Of a stretch of DNA of 64,000 nucleotides, positions 24,645-35,740 are shown one piece after another. The notes under the pieces were generated by a model that did not search any database, had not been told where the DNA came from, and worked only from the letters and a program-made list of their open reading frames with translations. Position numbers and translations under genes: made by a program. The stretch covers positions 23,428,173-23,492,172 of the forward strand of contig OX578279.1 of the NCBI GenBank assembly GCA_951217055.1. The letters run 5' to 3'. Source of the DNA: Gerris lacustris (Eukaryota > Arthropoda > Insecta > Hemiptera > Gerridae). The stretch's first letter is position 1. Each line of letters opens with the position of its first letter.

Positions 24645-25010
24645 TTTTTTTATTAGCTTGATTTCTTGTTTGTTTGTTTGTTTGTCCAGTAAAAATCTTG
24701 CAATCGATTTTTAGCTTCCCGAGTAGCTAGACATGAATGACATGAATGACAACTTTTAGAATAGCTCAGAACACGATGACAATGCATTATTTTAATACTT
24801 TTAGCACCCTTTCAGCAAATTTTGCTGTATAGAAAGTTAGTTCGGAAAAAATCCGCAAGATATTTTATTTGTATGGACATGTCCCCATGTCCCATATTTA
24901 CAATCTTCATTTTGACGGGTTTCAAATTTATGATTTATTACAGAAAATTTAAAAACGTAGAATATAAAAAGTTCTTTTTATCTTGTAATTTTATTAATTT
25001 ATAATTAAAT
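24645..25010 (+). repeat. Family H dispersed repeat, copy 2
   Basis: It aligns with 18440-18790 throughout, with a small internal duplication (ATGAATGACATGAATGACA) and the extra GAAAAAATCCGCAAG segment also present at 59640. Confidence 0.75.
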
Positions 25011-25049
25011 ATTGTTTAATTATTAGATCGTTTACACTTGTTTTTCAAT

Positions 25050-25545
25050 TTTCAGGTAAAGCAGATTTATTTTCTCATTGATATCTCGTAAACTAGATTT
25101 TTCCCCCAGAAATATTATTATGCGTTCTAAAAATGTGTGAAACCATGAAAATTTTATAATCTAATCACAATACTTTTTACATTCTCATATTAAGTGAAAG
25201 TATTGTGATAGAGCGAAAATTCAATATTGAGATTTTGATGAATTTACACGTTTTAAGGTCCCCTGAGTCCAAAAGAGTGGTTTTTAAAAATGTCTGTCTG
25301 TCGTCTTTCGTCTGTGAAGACATGTAGAGCTTTAACTGCACCGATTTTGATGAAATTTGACATACATTTTCAGAAAGATCATACCCCGAGGAGAAATAGA
25401 TTTTTGCCCCAAATTTGGGGACGCTACCCCTAAAAACTCTGATAAAACGTGAAAAAAATTATTTCTCGAAAACGGTTCCGGTGATTTTAATAAAAATATT
25501 CTAAAATTATGATCCTTTTAAATACGAATCTAACGATAGATCTAA
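25050..25545 (+). repeat. Family B fragments, head to head
   Basis: 25050-25112 is a minus-strand 3' piece (CAGATTTATTTTCTCATTGA, CTAGATTTTTCCC). 25160-25545 is a plus-strand 5' two-thirds copy beginning near ACATTCTCATATTAAGTGAA. The same head-to-head arrangement occurs at 57230-58335. Confidence 0.7.
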
Positions 25546-26639
25546 AGATTCATAAAACTGGTATAACAGTTCTAATACTTCGTTAGTTTGCTTTCTGAAG
25601 CTGGGTGGCGCAGATAAAAATTATTAAACGTGTTAAAATTAAGTTCACTATACCCTGCAAAAATCGTATTTTTCTTTGACTTTGAACGGATAGTTATAAA
25701 ACCTGATAATTTGGTATTTATATTTAGATGTCCAAAATTATGTTACCTTCATTGAATATGTCCCCTATCAAATGAAAATTAAACATGCACTCATCAGTTT
25801 AATTAACTTGTGGTCACCATATTGTTTCAAAATGGCGCATTGTAATTAATATATACGTATGTTCTCCTAGTTAATATGTTGTTTCTATAATATGAGTTTT
25901 AATTACTTAGGAATTCTATTGGATACTCTCTTATTAGAAGAATACACATTATTAAACCTCAAACTCAATATTCTACGATCTTTGTGATAATTTTATCATA
26001 TAATTTTGAGCTTGCATCGACCACATGTATTAAATTACAACATGATATGTTACAACATGATCCATTTAATCGCGTATCTTTTATGCACAAAATTTATTAG
26101 CAAACGAACAATTAAATTAATTATTTATTATTATTATTCAATGAATTATTATTTATTAAATATGGGTGTATAGTATATTCCATATAATTTATCGTTCTTC
26201 AAATATTATTCAGAATCCTAAAGCAATTACTAATAATGTTATAAATACATTTTTACAAATTTGATTGGTGCGATTTAATTTCTGTCAGTGAAACCTTATT
26301 ATCTCGGATCAGTTTTATTTTTTTTATCAGAAGAATCTGTTTACATGCAACCTTTTTTTTTTTTTAACTCTAAATGAAATATGTAATATTATATAAGTTG
26401 TTAAAAAAGGGATGTATCATAGAATTTATGGCTTTTCCACATTCAAATGAATTCGTCATCCTCTATGTACAAATAGGTGATAATAAACTATATATACTAC
26501 TAGGTATCTAATGTATAATAGGTCGTATCCTGCAAAGAAAAACTAGTGAGATTAACATTTTTATAGTTGTCTACAATTAGTCGGGTTAGAACAAGAAATG
26601 TCCAGAGTTTTGAACATAGTTAGTAGTTGATTTATTAAA
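25546..26639. other. AT-rich sequence, nothing recognised
   Basis: No coding, repeat or structural pattern is seen. Confidence 0.5.
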
Positions 26640-27127
26640 CATATCCGTTTCAAACATCAGGAAACATTTTTGGTTCCGGGTCTGTCTGTTGGTTTTTCGT
26701 TCTGTCTGTCGTTCAATGTTTGCGAACCAACATATCTTAAAAACTACACATCCAATTTTAATGAAATTTGGGTGGTTGGTCATGAGTAGCCCATTGTTGG
26801 TCCCATATAAATTTCAACCTTTTGTGCTCATTTATTTCTCTTCCACCTGCGCACAAACATACATTTATTTACACCTATAGCTTCAAAAGTACTTATCTGA
26901 TTTGTAAAACTTTTATAGTTTATCGAAAGTAGCCCGCAGATAGCCCTAGATTAATTTTAACCGTCTGCGCTCTTTAACTTTTTCTTAATTGATACTTTAA
27001 TTCAAGTAAAAAATCAAAACAATTTTAACAGATTTTAAAGACAATAATAGCTTGTTAAAGCATAAAATCAATAAAGTACGTGATAGGATGCGAGGAAGCT
27101 ATGTGCCACACCAATTGGCAGTCTATT
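26640..27127 (+). repeat. Family C, 5'-truncated but otherwise well preserved
   Basis: It starts CATATCCGTTTCAAACATCA and ends GCCACACCAATTGGCAGTC. It is close to the 10351 copy over its whole length. Confidence 0.85.
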
Positions 27128-28204
27128 AAGTGTATAAACGGTCTGGATAAAGTCATGTAATCGGATAAATATTACGAACTTCTGGTACATATTTTTCCCC
27201 AAAGAAGAAAGAAGTGCAAAATATTAATTTTTAATAGCTTTTGATTGATAAAGTACTTAAAACTTAAGTGAGTTTGACAGGTAAAAATATACCCCAAACA
27301 ATATACATACAATAACAATAAGCACAGGATGATTAATTTTTAACATGTGCTACCCATACTATCAACTAACTCTTGTTCTTCAATAATTTTAATGTTTACC
27401 TTAAATTTTGATAAAACTAAGGAAATAAAAGTAGTGCGCACTTAATAATAATTGAATTTAAGATGTGATATAATACTGCGTTTTATTAAAACTTATACTT
27501 ACACGATATGTGATTTATTTTCCCATTTCTACTTAAGTTAAGTGCAGTGTGGACTAAGAGAGCAAGAGAGAGCCGTAGAAAGCATTTTTACAGTGAGTGA
27601 GTTAAACCCACGGAGGAATACATGGAGTATAATACGTTAGCAGGATGAAGTGAATTATTACACTTACCGATGCACCAGAGGAAAATAAAATTTCTCTAAA
27701 AGCCTTACATTCATCTCAGAGTAGATGTATTACGGTTTTTTCTTTAAGATGATTTTTCTCTCTCTTAAGTTGAGATTTCCTTACCTTTTATATCAGTCGG
27801 TCTAACTCTTCATTCGTATTTCTCATTTGAACTGAACTAAAATAACAGTAAAAAAAAGAAAATAGTTTCTACTGAGATTTAGTGGCACTTACTCTTGACC
27901 AATCAAAGAACGAAATGGGTATGTTTATTGTAAAAACACAATAAGTTTTATAGAGGCCAGTTTGAACTTCTTTATATTCTTTGGTCGTAATCAAGTTCAC
28001 TGTGAATGGATACATGAAAAGTTAAAAATTATACATTAAAGATTACAAAAGTATATTGAATAGAGTCAAGGGTCTTTGAAATTCAAAGATCGAATAAAAT
28101 ATTTATTTAATGAGTATAAACAAAATCTAGTATTTGAAGGATCGAATTGCGAATTCTGCTGTAGAATGCAAATTAATAATTATTTTATTAAAGATTCTCA
28201 CTCT
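27128..28204. other. Unique-looking sequence, no gene called
   Basis: 27540-27700 is less AT-rich and contains a GTAAGT-like donor on the minus strand near 27667, but no acceptable exon could be built around it. Confidence 0.4.
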
Positions 28205-28470
28205 TTAGCTAAGTGGTTTTTAAAAGAATACTATCTATAGTTGGGGCTGATTTCGATTAAATTTAGTATGAATCATATGAATTTGGGGGCTAAGCCTCCC
28301 CTCCCCCAAAAAACCCTGAAATTTCGTGTGCAATTTCCTCCAATAAAAATAAATGTTTGATTTGAGATTTTACTCTTCAAATAGTTATAATAATTAATCT
28401 AAATAAATCAACTTAATTTTACTTTTTTTTCCAAATATAAATTGAAGCCCGTTGCCACGGGTCTAAGGGC
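28205..28470 (+). repeat. Diverged B-like / family I chimera
   Basis: AGTGGTTTTTAAAAG and a GAATTTGGGGGC...CCCCCAAAAAACCCTGAAA block match B. The following CCAATAAAAATAAAT and AATCTAAATAAAT blocks match 52465-52560. It ends in a CCCGTTGCCACGGG hairpin, reminiscent of a Helitron 3' hairpin but without CTRR. Confidence 0.5.
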
Positions 28471-29191
28471 TCGTTAAACATAAAGGAAAAATATTTAACC
28501 ATATAAGTGGTTTTTCTAAGAAAAATTTTGTTCTCAAGATTTTGATAAAAAAAAGAAGTTTATATTTAGTAATATATTATGAGATTATAGGATTTAAATT
28601 CACTGGGTTTTATAAGGAATTATTGTTCGAGTATTGTGAGACCGATATTTTAATTACCTGTTTAATGGGTTTTCACTCATATTTGCATGGGTACCTTGAG
28701 AATAAGAAATATTTAATATTGCAAAAAGTATAGACATTTTCAATTTATTAAAAGGTCATAATTTTATTTGTGGCATATTAATAGAAAAAAATGCAAAAAG
28801 CAAACAAATGATAATTGTCTAGAAGGATATGCAAAGACTAAGAAGTGATATATAATATACGTATTATGTATGCGCGTGAGTATGACATATGTGCAATCCT
28901 AGTAATTATATTATGTTATTGTTTTCAACTAAGAATGGTTTTCATCTCAAAGGTTAGGATATAAATAGTATAAAATTTGATCTTAATGCAACACTCTATG
29001 CAATTATCTCTATTCAGCGATGAGTCCACATGGCCTTATCATTAAATGATGCCATGTGGTTTCGGTGAAACTATTTGACGAATAAGCAGATATTCATTTC
29101 TGGTAAAAGACTTTCTGGGTCGACCGATTACTGTGCCAATCAGTATACATTTTATACACACCCACCCACACTTACACACATTCACAAACAC

Positions 29192-29372
<181 letters not shown>

Positions 29373-30246
29373 AAAATTATTTTTTTGTGTAAGACTACAG
29401 TGTTAAAAAATACTTAATATTTGTGTGTGTAGATTTAATGTACCTAATGAGTCTTATATTTTTTATTTTGTTATTGAATGATGTACCTCTTTTATTGACA
29501 TTACTAATATAAATAAAAATATTCGTTTTTAAATTGATATTATTAAATAAATATTGTTATTTATTAAAATAAATAAAGATTTATCTTATATAAGGCGTTA
29601 CTTTATAAGAAAACACCCGCTTATTTAATTTGTCAAGACTATCGAATCTCAGTAACAAGTTTGGAACGTTAAATTAAATATTATTTTCCCTCTTGGAAAT
29701 TTCGTTTATGATAAATTGCAAATAAATTGTTTTGAATAAATACTAATGGGAATTTAGGCATTTTATTCCAATTGATTCATTTATTCTTTTTAAATTATCA
29801 AACATATTAATGGTTTTTTTCTGGTTTAATTAATTTATTATAAATTTAAATGGATTGTAATTCACGAGACCCTCAGAAAAGTCAACATTTAGAATATATT
29901 TTTTTTTTATTTATTATTATAGCACACAAATGCATATCAATTATGAAAAAATGGGCCCTAAATAAAGATCGGAGAAATTTATAAGTAAAAAGAGTATGTG
30001 AAGGGTTAATGATATTTTAATCTTATATTATTTTTACCTTTAGTAGTCTAATTGTAGAGGATCCGATAAATAATATTACTTATTATACGTGTCTTTAGAT
30101 ATAGATTCCCAGTAGCTAATCATACTGTTTTAACAAGCTGGTTAAAATCTATTACACGATTTTAAAATGTTTCAATAATTTAAAACTTTACATGAAGTAA
30201 TATTGGTTTTGAAATGTCAGAACTCATTCCACTGACTTTAAAAAAA
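29373..30246. other. AT-rich sequence, nothing recognised
   Basis: No coding or repeat pattern is seen. Confidence 0.5.
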
Positions 30247-30364
30247 ATGTCATCGTGGGTAATGCGATGACCTAAAGCTAACTTTAGGTCATCGCATTAC
30301 CCACGATGACATAAATGACGATTTCATAAATGATGGTATCCCTAAGGATACCATCATTTATGAA
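30247..30364. repeat. Two back-to-back perfect hairpins with CTAA loops
   Basis: The first has 31-bp perfect arms (30247-30277 and 30282-30312) around CTAA. The second has 19-bp perfect arms (30323-30341 and 30346-30364), also around CTAA. The two stems are unrelated in sequence and only 10 bases apart. Confidence 0.95.
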
Positions 30365-31086
30365 GGCCAGATCCAGACAGAGGGAACACCGGGGGGGTTC
30401 TTGTGAGAAAATTGCAAAAAAACATATACAATATATACATATATATATAAACAGGGTGCCCCAAAAAAGCTTAGCGCGCAATTCAGAACAGGGTTCTACA
30501 TGTGAAAATAAGTCGAAAATGTTCATTCAATGTTTTCGATTTCGGCTTAGTTTTGCCGTAATCCGTCATTTTGTATTTATTTTTAAAAAAAATTATATTT
30601 CAAAAACCCTTTAAGATATTTTTATGAAACTTGACAGATTTTTTACAGTCTACGATATCTAAAATTTCCAAAAATATTAGTTTTCAAATTTCAAAATGGC
30701 GGCCATTTAAAATTTAAAAGCCAAATTCTATGAAAACTAGTAGGTATGAATAAATTTTGCTTAAGAACTTTTTAATGAAAATCTAACGATACCTTGTTTA
30801 TTGAAATTGGTTCATGAATTAAGAAATGACGATTCTTTTTTTTTGTTGTGTACAAATTATTGGTATAATTCTTATAATTTCTTTTTTTTAAATCATCATT
30901 ACTAATTTATATTCCATTTTAAGTTTATCATCTTCAATTTGGTTTGGGAGAGGTTTCCTTTATTAGCAGATTTAAAAGTTCCAAGATTGATGATGAGCTA
31001 CATTGTGAACATTAAAGTAATCGTCATTTCTTTATTTATGAACTGATTTCAATAAACATGGGATTGTTAGATTTGCATTAAAAAGT

Positions 31087-31167
31087 GTTGCATATATTTT
31101 ATTTAAACTCATGACACTTGACAAAAGCAAAATATAAAAACAAAACAAATCAAAATACAAGTTAACA
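31087..31167 (-). repeat. Copia 3' LTR (81 bp)
   Basis: It begins TG and ends CA in both orientations and contains TTTATATTTT and AAATAAAATA, candidate TATA and polyadenylation signals in the minus sense. At 81 bp it is unusually short for a Copia LTR. Confidence 0.95.
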
Positions 31168-31178
31168 AGCTCCCCCTC
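31168..31178 (-). promoter_or_regulatory. Copia polypurine tract
   Basis: GAGGGGGAGCT in the element's sense directly abuts the 3' LTR, the expected position for plus-strand priming. Confidence 0.8.
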
Positions 31179-31217
31179 GAAGAGGAGACTCGTCTTCTCT
31201 TCGCCTTAATACTAATT

Positions 31218-33761
31218 TTAAGTGTGCTTTTGATGGGCAGCCAAACTTAACGGTTTTGACATGACATCAGCAGTATTATCACTAGAGGGAACATATTTGA
31301 GTTCTACCACCCTTTCTGCGATCCTTTTCCCTTTGGGTAATTCACAAACTTCCCAAACGCAGATTGGACTTCTTCTTTCAGATTCAACTGAATTTACCTT
31401 GGGTACTCTAGGTCTCAACGCCATTGGGTGCTTCTTACTCGGTGACTCACTATTCTTCTCAGGTTCCAGCTCAGGTTCCTCGTTGTCAATATGTTCATTT
31501 GAGTACTCAACAAACTCTTGCACTTGGCTATTTAATTTCGTACTTTTATTTTGTTCCCTCATACTCGGGCTGTTTCTTGTTTCAATAAACGTACAATCCC
31601 TGGACTCGATTATTTTTCTTGATTCATTCAGCCAAATTCTCCAACCCTTTCTGTGCGAGGCGTACCCTACCAGTGTCCCTTTTACAGTTCGGTCATCTAA
31701 TTTGGAATGCCTTCTATGTTTTGGTATGTGGACTAACACCTGGCAGCCACAAGCCCTAAGATGTCTTACACTGGGTTTTCTTCCGAAGAGTAGTTCATAA
31801 GGTGAGATGCGGCCATTATGGTCATTTACCACTCTGTTCCTCAAGTAGGCAGCTGTTTTTACCAGTTCAGCCCAAGCTTCTTTAGGCAAGTCACTATCAC
31901 TTGAAGTACTTCTTACTAAGTCCATTAGGGTTCTATTCATTCGCTCTGCCACACCATTTTGTTGGGGGGTGTACGTCATCGTCCGCTCATGAACTATTCC
32001 CTTTCCCGCACAAAACTTGTCCCAGTCCTTTGAACAAAATTCAGTGCCATTATCCGTACGTATTTTCTTAATTGTTTTACCAATCTGATTTTCTTTCTCT
32101 CTTGCCCAGGTTATAAATGTCTTCAATGCTTCGCCCTTGTATTTTAAGAAGAACACATCAACATACCTGGATGCGTCATCCACTATTCCAAGAACATATC
32201 TAGCTCCTCCAAGGCTCGGTACCTCTATCGGACCCATTATATCTAGATGTACAAGAGATAGCGGATTTAATCTTAGCGGCTCACTTGATCTGGAGTTTGG
32301 AAAAGGTTTTCTTGAAGATTTTCCAATAAGGCAGTTTTCACATTTTCCTGGTTCCTCAGTAAGTCCGTGACTCAAACCCCTTACTGCTTTATTTCTGGCT
32401 GTTTCCACAATAATGTTGTTATTGATGTGCATGAATCTTCTGTGCCAAGTATCAGGTGTAATTTTATTGTCACTGACAAAACATGTTTCCGAATTTCCCT
32501 GTATCCATTGATCTTTATCATTAGCGTGATCCTTCATTCTGAGGACAAACAAACGACCTCTTTGATCAGCATCAATTACTTGTCCTTTGTTTTGGTCGTA
32601 AATTCTGCACCCTGTTTTATCAAACACAATCTTCATTTGATCACAGCACAGTTGTTTTACGGACAATACACATTGCTTCATTCCTGGTACGTATATCACA
32701 TTTTTTACCGTGAATTCACCATTTTTATTATTAGGTTGTAATAATTTAGCACGAATTGTACCAACACCTTCTACTATAAGGCTACTTCCGTCTGCTGTGA
32801 GGACATTTTGAATCCCATTATTCCCTAGACGTAACTCACTGAAACATTCTTTACTTGGACACATATGGTGTGTGGCCCCTGAGTCAATGACCCAAGTAAA
32901 CTGTTCATTATTCGAGAACAAATTTTGAGCCACAGCAGTATACGCAGATGAGTGTTCGTTTTTTCGGTAATTGCGATATCCTTTATTTTCATCGTCAGAG
33001 TATTCCTCTTGATCGTTATTACGTAATGTGCAGTGCTTTGCAAAATGATTTTTAATACCACACCGAAAACACGTAATTCCTCTCTTTTCAGAAGCTCTAG
33101 ATAGTAGGCTCTCCCCTGATTTATTTGCTACAAGTGCGGTATTTTCAGATAAGGGTAGGGCTCTTCTACTGTATTCTGCCAATAGCTTCCTTTTGACTTC
33201 ATTGCTCTTAAAGTCCTTCTCTGAAGAGTTGCATATAGTAGAGACGACATTATCCCAACTTTCCGGGAGTCCACTTAGAATACACATAGCTAGATCACCG
33301 TCTTCGATTTTATCACCTACATTTGTCAGTTCCGAAACTATACAATTAATTTTTGCCAGATATGTATCCATATCGTTGAATTGTTCAAACTTTGTTGAAT
33401 ATAACTGTTTCCTTAACATCAAAACTCTGTATTTTGAATCTTTTGGGGCATACAATCGTTCCAATTCTAGCCAGACCTCTTTTGGCGAGTCCAGATGTTG
33501 GACGTGCTGCTGCTGGTGATCTCCAAGGCTCAAGCACAGTTTTGCTAAGGCCCTTCCTTGCCTTGATAAGAACCGCTTTACATCATCTTTACTTACATTT
33601 TCTCCTTTAGGCATTTCTTCGCCAGGATTTATAGTTGTCCACAAGTCAAACTCCATTAGGATCATTTTTATTTGGAACTTCCACATGGTGTAGTTCTCTC
33701 CATTTAATTTGGTTATAGTTGTTGATCTACTTTCCATTTTATCATTTAAGGTCTCCATCAT
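31218..33761 (-). CDS. Copia gag-protease-integrase polyprotein with deleted RT
   Basis: The frame of 847 codons is uninterrupted. Residues 1-200 resemble the Copia gag domain. A zinc knuckle, CFRCGIKNHFAKHC (C-x2-C-x4-H-x4-C), is at 231-244. The aspartic protease motif DSGA starts at 293. The integrase has an HHCC zinc site (H440, H445, C474, C477) and a catalytic triad consistent with D507, D570 (in RTDNGTEF) and E606, the last two spaced as D-35-E. Residues 803-814 (WEVCELPKGKRI) match the segment that normally opens the reverse transcriptase. The protein then jumps to VELKYVPSSDNTADVMSKPL, the usual end of Copia RNase H. About 500 residues, including the YVDD active site, are therefore missing without a frameshift. 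The start codon lies 5 bases after the primer-binding site. Confidence 0.95.
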   Translation of the reverse strand: MMETLNDKMESRSTTITKLNGENYTMWKFQIKMILMEFDLWTTINPGEEMPKGENVSKDDVKRFLSRQGRALAKLCLSLGDHQQQHVQHLDSPKEVWLELERLYAPKDSKYRVLMLRKQLYSTKFEQFNDMDTYLAKINCIVSELTNVGDKIEDGDLAMCILSGLPESWDNVVSTICNSSEKDFKSNEVKRKLLAEYSRRALPLSENTALVANKSGESLLSRASEKRGITCFRCGIKNHFAKHCTLRNNDQEEYSDDENKGYRNYRKNEHSSAYTAVAQNLFSNNEQFTWVIDSGATHHMCPSKECFSELRLGNNGIQNVLTADGSSLIVEGVGTIRAKLLQPNNKNGEFTVKNVIYVPGMKQCVLSVKQLCCDQMKIVFDKTGCRIYDQNKGQVIDADQRGRLFVLRMKDHANDKDQWIQGNSETCFVSDNKITPDTWHRRFMHINNNIIVETARNKAVRGLSHGLTEEPGKCENCLIGKSSRKPFPNSRSSEPLRLNPLSLVHLDIMGPIEVPSLGGARYVLGIVDDASRYVDVFFLKYKGEALKTFITWAREKENQIGKTIKKIRTDNGTEFCSKDWDKFCAGKGIVHERTMTYTPQQNGVAERMNRTLMDLVRSTSSDSDLPKEAWAELVKTAAYLRNRVVNDHNGRISPYELLFGRKPSVRHLRACGCQVLVHIPKHRRHSKLDDRTVKGTLVGYASHRKGWRIWLNESRKIIESRDCTFIETRNSPSMREQNKSTKLNSQVQEFVEYSNEHIDNEEPELEPEKNSESPSKKHPMALRPRVPKVNSVESERRSPICVWEVCELPKGKRIAERVVELKYVPSSDNTADVMSKPLSLAAHQKHT

Positions 33762-33764
33762 TTA

Positions 33765-33777
33765 AGTCTCATAATCT
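33765..33777 (-). promoter_or_regulatory. Copia primer-binding site, complementary to elongator tRNA-Met
   Basis: In the element's sense the sequence one base inside the 5' LTR is AGATTATGAGACT. This is the complement of AGTCTCATAATCT, which I recall as the anticodon arm of elongator tRNA-Met(CAT). Copia elements classically prime from a half-tRNA at the anticodon region, usually initiator Met. The 13-base match is from memory of tRNA sequence and not searched. Confidence 0.65.
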
Positions 33778-33778
33778 T

Positions 33779-33860
33779 TGTTGCATATATTTTATTTAAA
33801 CTCATGACACTTGACAAAAGCAAAATATAAAAACAAAACAAATCAAAATACAAGTTAACA
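33779..33860 (-). repeat. Copia 5' LTR (82 bp)
   Basis: It is identical to the 3' LTR except for one extra A in an A run. The target duplication AAAAG follows at 33861-33865. Confidence 0.95.
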
Positions 33861-34424
33861 AAAAGATCTACAACTATTGACTTACGCAAAATTTCTTCAT
33901 ACCTACTGGTTTTCATGGAATTTGACTTTTAAAATTTTTAATGGCCACCATTTTTAAAATTGATAAATTTGAAAACTAATATTATTGGAAATTTTAGATA
34001 TCGGAGTTAGTTAGACATTTGTCAAGATTCATAAAAATATCTTGAAGGGTTTTTTAAATATAATTTTTTTTCAAAAGAAATACAAAATGGCGGACTACGG
34101 TTGAACTATGCCGAAATCGAAAAAAATTACTGAGCATTTTCGACTTATTTTCACATGTAGAACCCTCTTCCGAATAGCGCGCTAAGCTCTTTTGGGACAC
34201 CCTGTATATATCTATATATATATATTTTTTTGTGAAAATTGGAAAATAAATAAGTTATCAAATATTGTATATTAGGTTTTATATATTTATAAATATAATG
34301 TTTGTTAATGTTTATTTATTAATACTTATTTATTAATATATAGAAATGTGACCAACTGGTGGCGCGCAGATTAAAATGTCCCTGCTTTTGCTGTGTTTTC
34401 CGTTCATCTTAGTAAAATCCGGAC

Positions 34425-34500
34425 ATTTCTCAGATCCGGACGCAAAACCGGACTGATGTTTCAAATCCGGACTGTCCGGACGAAATCCGGACGTATGGTA
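34425..34500. mobile_element. CCGGAC-repeat element end
   Basis: CCGGAC occurs five times, plus one CCGGACG variant, within 76 bases, ending ATCCGGACGTATGGTAACCC. A terminal GGGTTACCATACGTCCGGAT is typical of a widespread transposon end. The opposite terminus was not located. Confidence 0.5.
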
Positions 34501-34525
34501 ACCCTACCTAAAGTTCTAGTATAGT

Positions 34526-34593
34526 ATTCAGGGATGTTGTCTTACTTTAAATTCCACTCATTTGGGGTTTAAAGTAAGACAACATCCCTGAAT
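34526..34593. repeat. Perfect 26-bp inverted repeat
   Basis: ATTCAGGGATGTTGTCTTAC... at 34526-34551 is exactly inverted at 34568-34593 around a 16-base loop. Confidence 0.9.
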
Positions 34594-34625
34594 TTATCAT
34601 TTGTACTCTTACTTGTATTTCCAGT

Positions 34626-34627
<2 letters not shown>

Positions 34628-34660
<33 letters not shown>
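34628..34660. repeat. Poly-T tract (~33 bp)
   Basis: A homopolymer follows TTCCAGTCC. It may be the tail of a minus-strand retroposon, but none was identified. Confidence 0.75.
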
Positions 34661-34661
<1 letters not shown>

Positions 34662-34925
34662 TTATCCGCAGGAATTGAATTTTTGGAAACTATAATATCC
34701 TTTTTAAAAACCATTTATATAGTAATTATTTATTATAAAATGTGAGGAATAAGTGGTGACGAAAAAATGATTTATTCTTTTATTTTAATTAAACTGTAAC
34801 GTTGATATAAACTTGACAATGTTGTAAATCATATAACGTCTAGGTTTAGATAATCTTGCTTATCTTAAGAATTTTAGAGCTTCCTTGTAGCAGGTTATAA
34901 ACCTATGAAGTTAAATTGGTAACTA

Positions 34926-35083
34926 GTCTGCCAATTAGTGAGAACTACTCATCCGATTTTAATTAAATTTGGATGGTAGGTCATAATTAGCACATCGTTG
35001 GTCCCAAAAAGTTTTAACTTTCTGCGCCCATTTGTTTCTTTTCAACATGCGCGCAAACATACACTTTATCTTTAAAAGTACTC
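34926..35083 (+). repeat. Family C internal fragment fused to B
   Basis: AACTACTCATCCGATTTTAA through TATCTTTAAAAGTACT matches the C middle. At 35084 the sequence switches within a few bases to family B. Confidence 0.8.
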
Positions 35084-35420
35084 TAAAAACTTTGAAAAAA
35101 TGTGAAAACAAATTATTTCTCGAAAAAGGTTCAGACGATTATGATTAAAAAATTCCAAAATGTATTCCATTTAAATACAAATCTAACAATATGAGCCTTT
35201 TTCCCGGAAAAAATGTAGTTCCTAAGAAAATAGTTTTAAATGCGGAGTTCGATTCTCCACCGTGGGGAAATATTTTTATGATAAATTTTGATAAAATATT
35301 CAATATTAATTAAATGTACCTACAAAACTTGAAAACTAATAAATGGAAAACACTGGGCTTAGTAATTATGAACTGGTATATGAGAAAGTTTGTCTGATTT
35401 GTCTCGGACCAATGTTTTTC
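35084..35420 (+). repeat. Family B, 3' half
   Basis: It runs from CTCTAAAAACTTTGAAAAAA to GTCTGATTTGTCTCGGACCA. The B box is present as GGAGTTCGATTCTCC. The junction with C has no intervening bases, suggesting nested insertion or template switching. Confidence 0.8.
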
Positions 35421-35740
35421 TAATAGGTTGTGGGTGCAACAAGCTTTTTGGTTAAAAAATATTATTACTCGTATGCTCTACTAAATTAAAACTTACTTTA
35501 GTAAGTATGCTTTAGCATACAGGAGTTTGTGAGCTTACGATCATAACTAGATTCTATTTTAGTTTAATTTTATGTGTGGTAGGGTATAGGGAGCGAGCTG
35601 TCTAATATGTGACAAAATAACAAACTGCCTTGACACATGCTACACCATTAAACTTCTCTTCAAACTCTATTAACTACACGCTTAACATATTTTTCCCCTG
35701 TCATATCATTTCATTTTCTTTTTTCTTTTTCGCTCTTTTA

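Larger units (their letters stand above)
31087..33860 (-). mobile_element. Copia LTR retrotransposon lacking reverse transcriptase
   Basis: Two LTRs of 81 and 82 bp (TG...CA) differ by a single A. They flank one long reading frame and are bounded by the 5-bp target duplication AAAAG at 31082-31086 and 33861-33865. The element is only 2774 bp because the reverse transcriptase/RNase H region has been removed in frame. Near-identical LTRs and an intact frame show recent insertion, so enzymes must have come from a relative elsewhere. It sits in the right arm of the CAGGGTG foldback. Confidence 0.95.
30452..34204. mobile_element. CAGGGTG foldback element split by a Copia insertion
   Basis: CAGGGTGCCCCAAAAAAGCT at 30452 is matched by the inverse ending at 34204. 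The inverted arms extend about 390 bp (30452-30836 against about 31017-31086 plus 33866-34204). Removing the Copia element and one copy of its target duplication leaves an element of about 980 bp with a roughly 180-bp centre. The arms contain AATGGCGG and TTTTTATGAAACTTGACAGA-type segments. No transposase frame is present. Confidence 0.85.

Noticed and set aside
27640..27700. Possible micro-exon on the minus strand with a GTAAGT donor near 27667
   Set aside because: The upstream acceptor is weak and the resulting roughly 28-base exon does not fit the phase pattern of exons A and B.
28441..28470. Helitron 3' end suggested by the hairpin CCCGTTGCCACGGG
   Set aside because: The CTRR-T terminus is missing and no matching 5' end was found.
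31261..31800. 179-codon plus-strand open frame and other plus-strand frames at 32137-33610
   Set aside because: They are antisense shadows of the Copia polyprotein.
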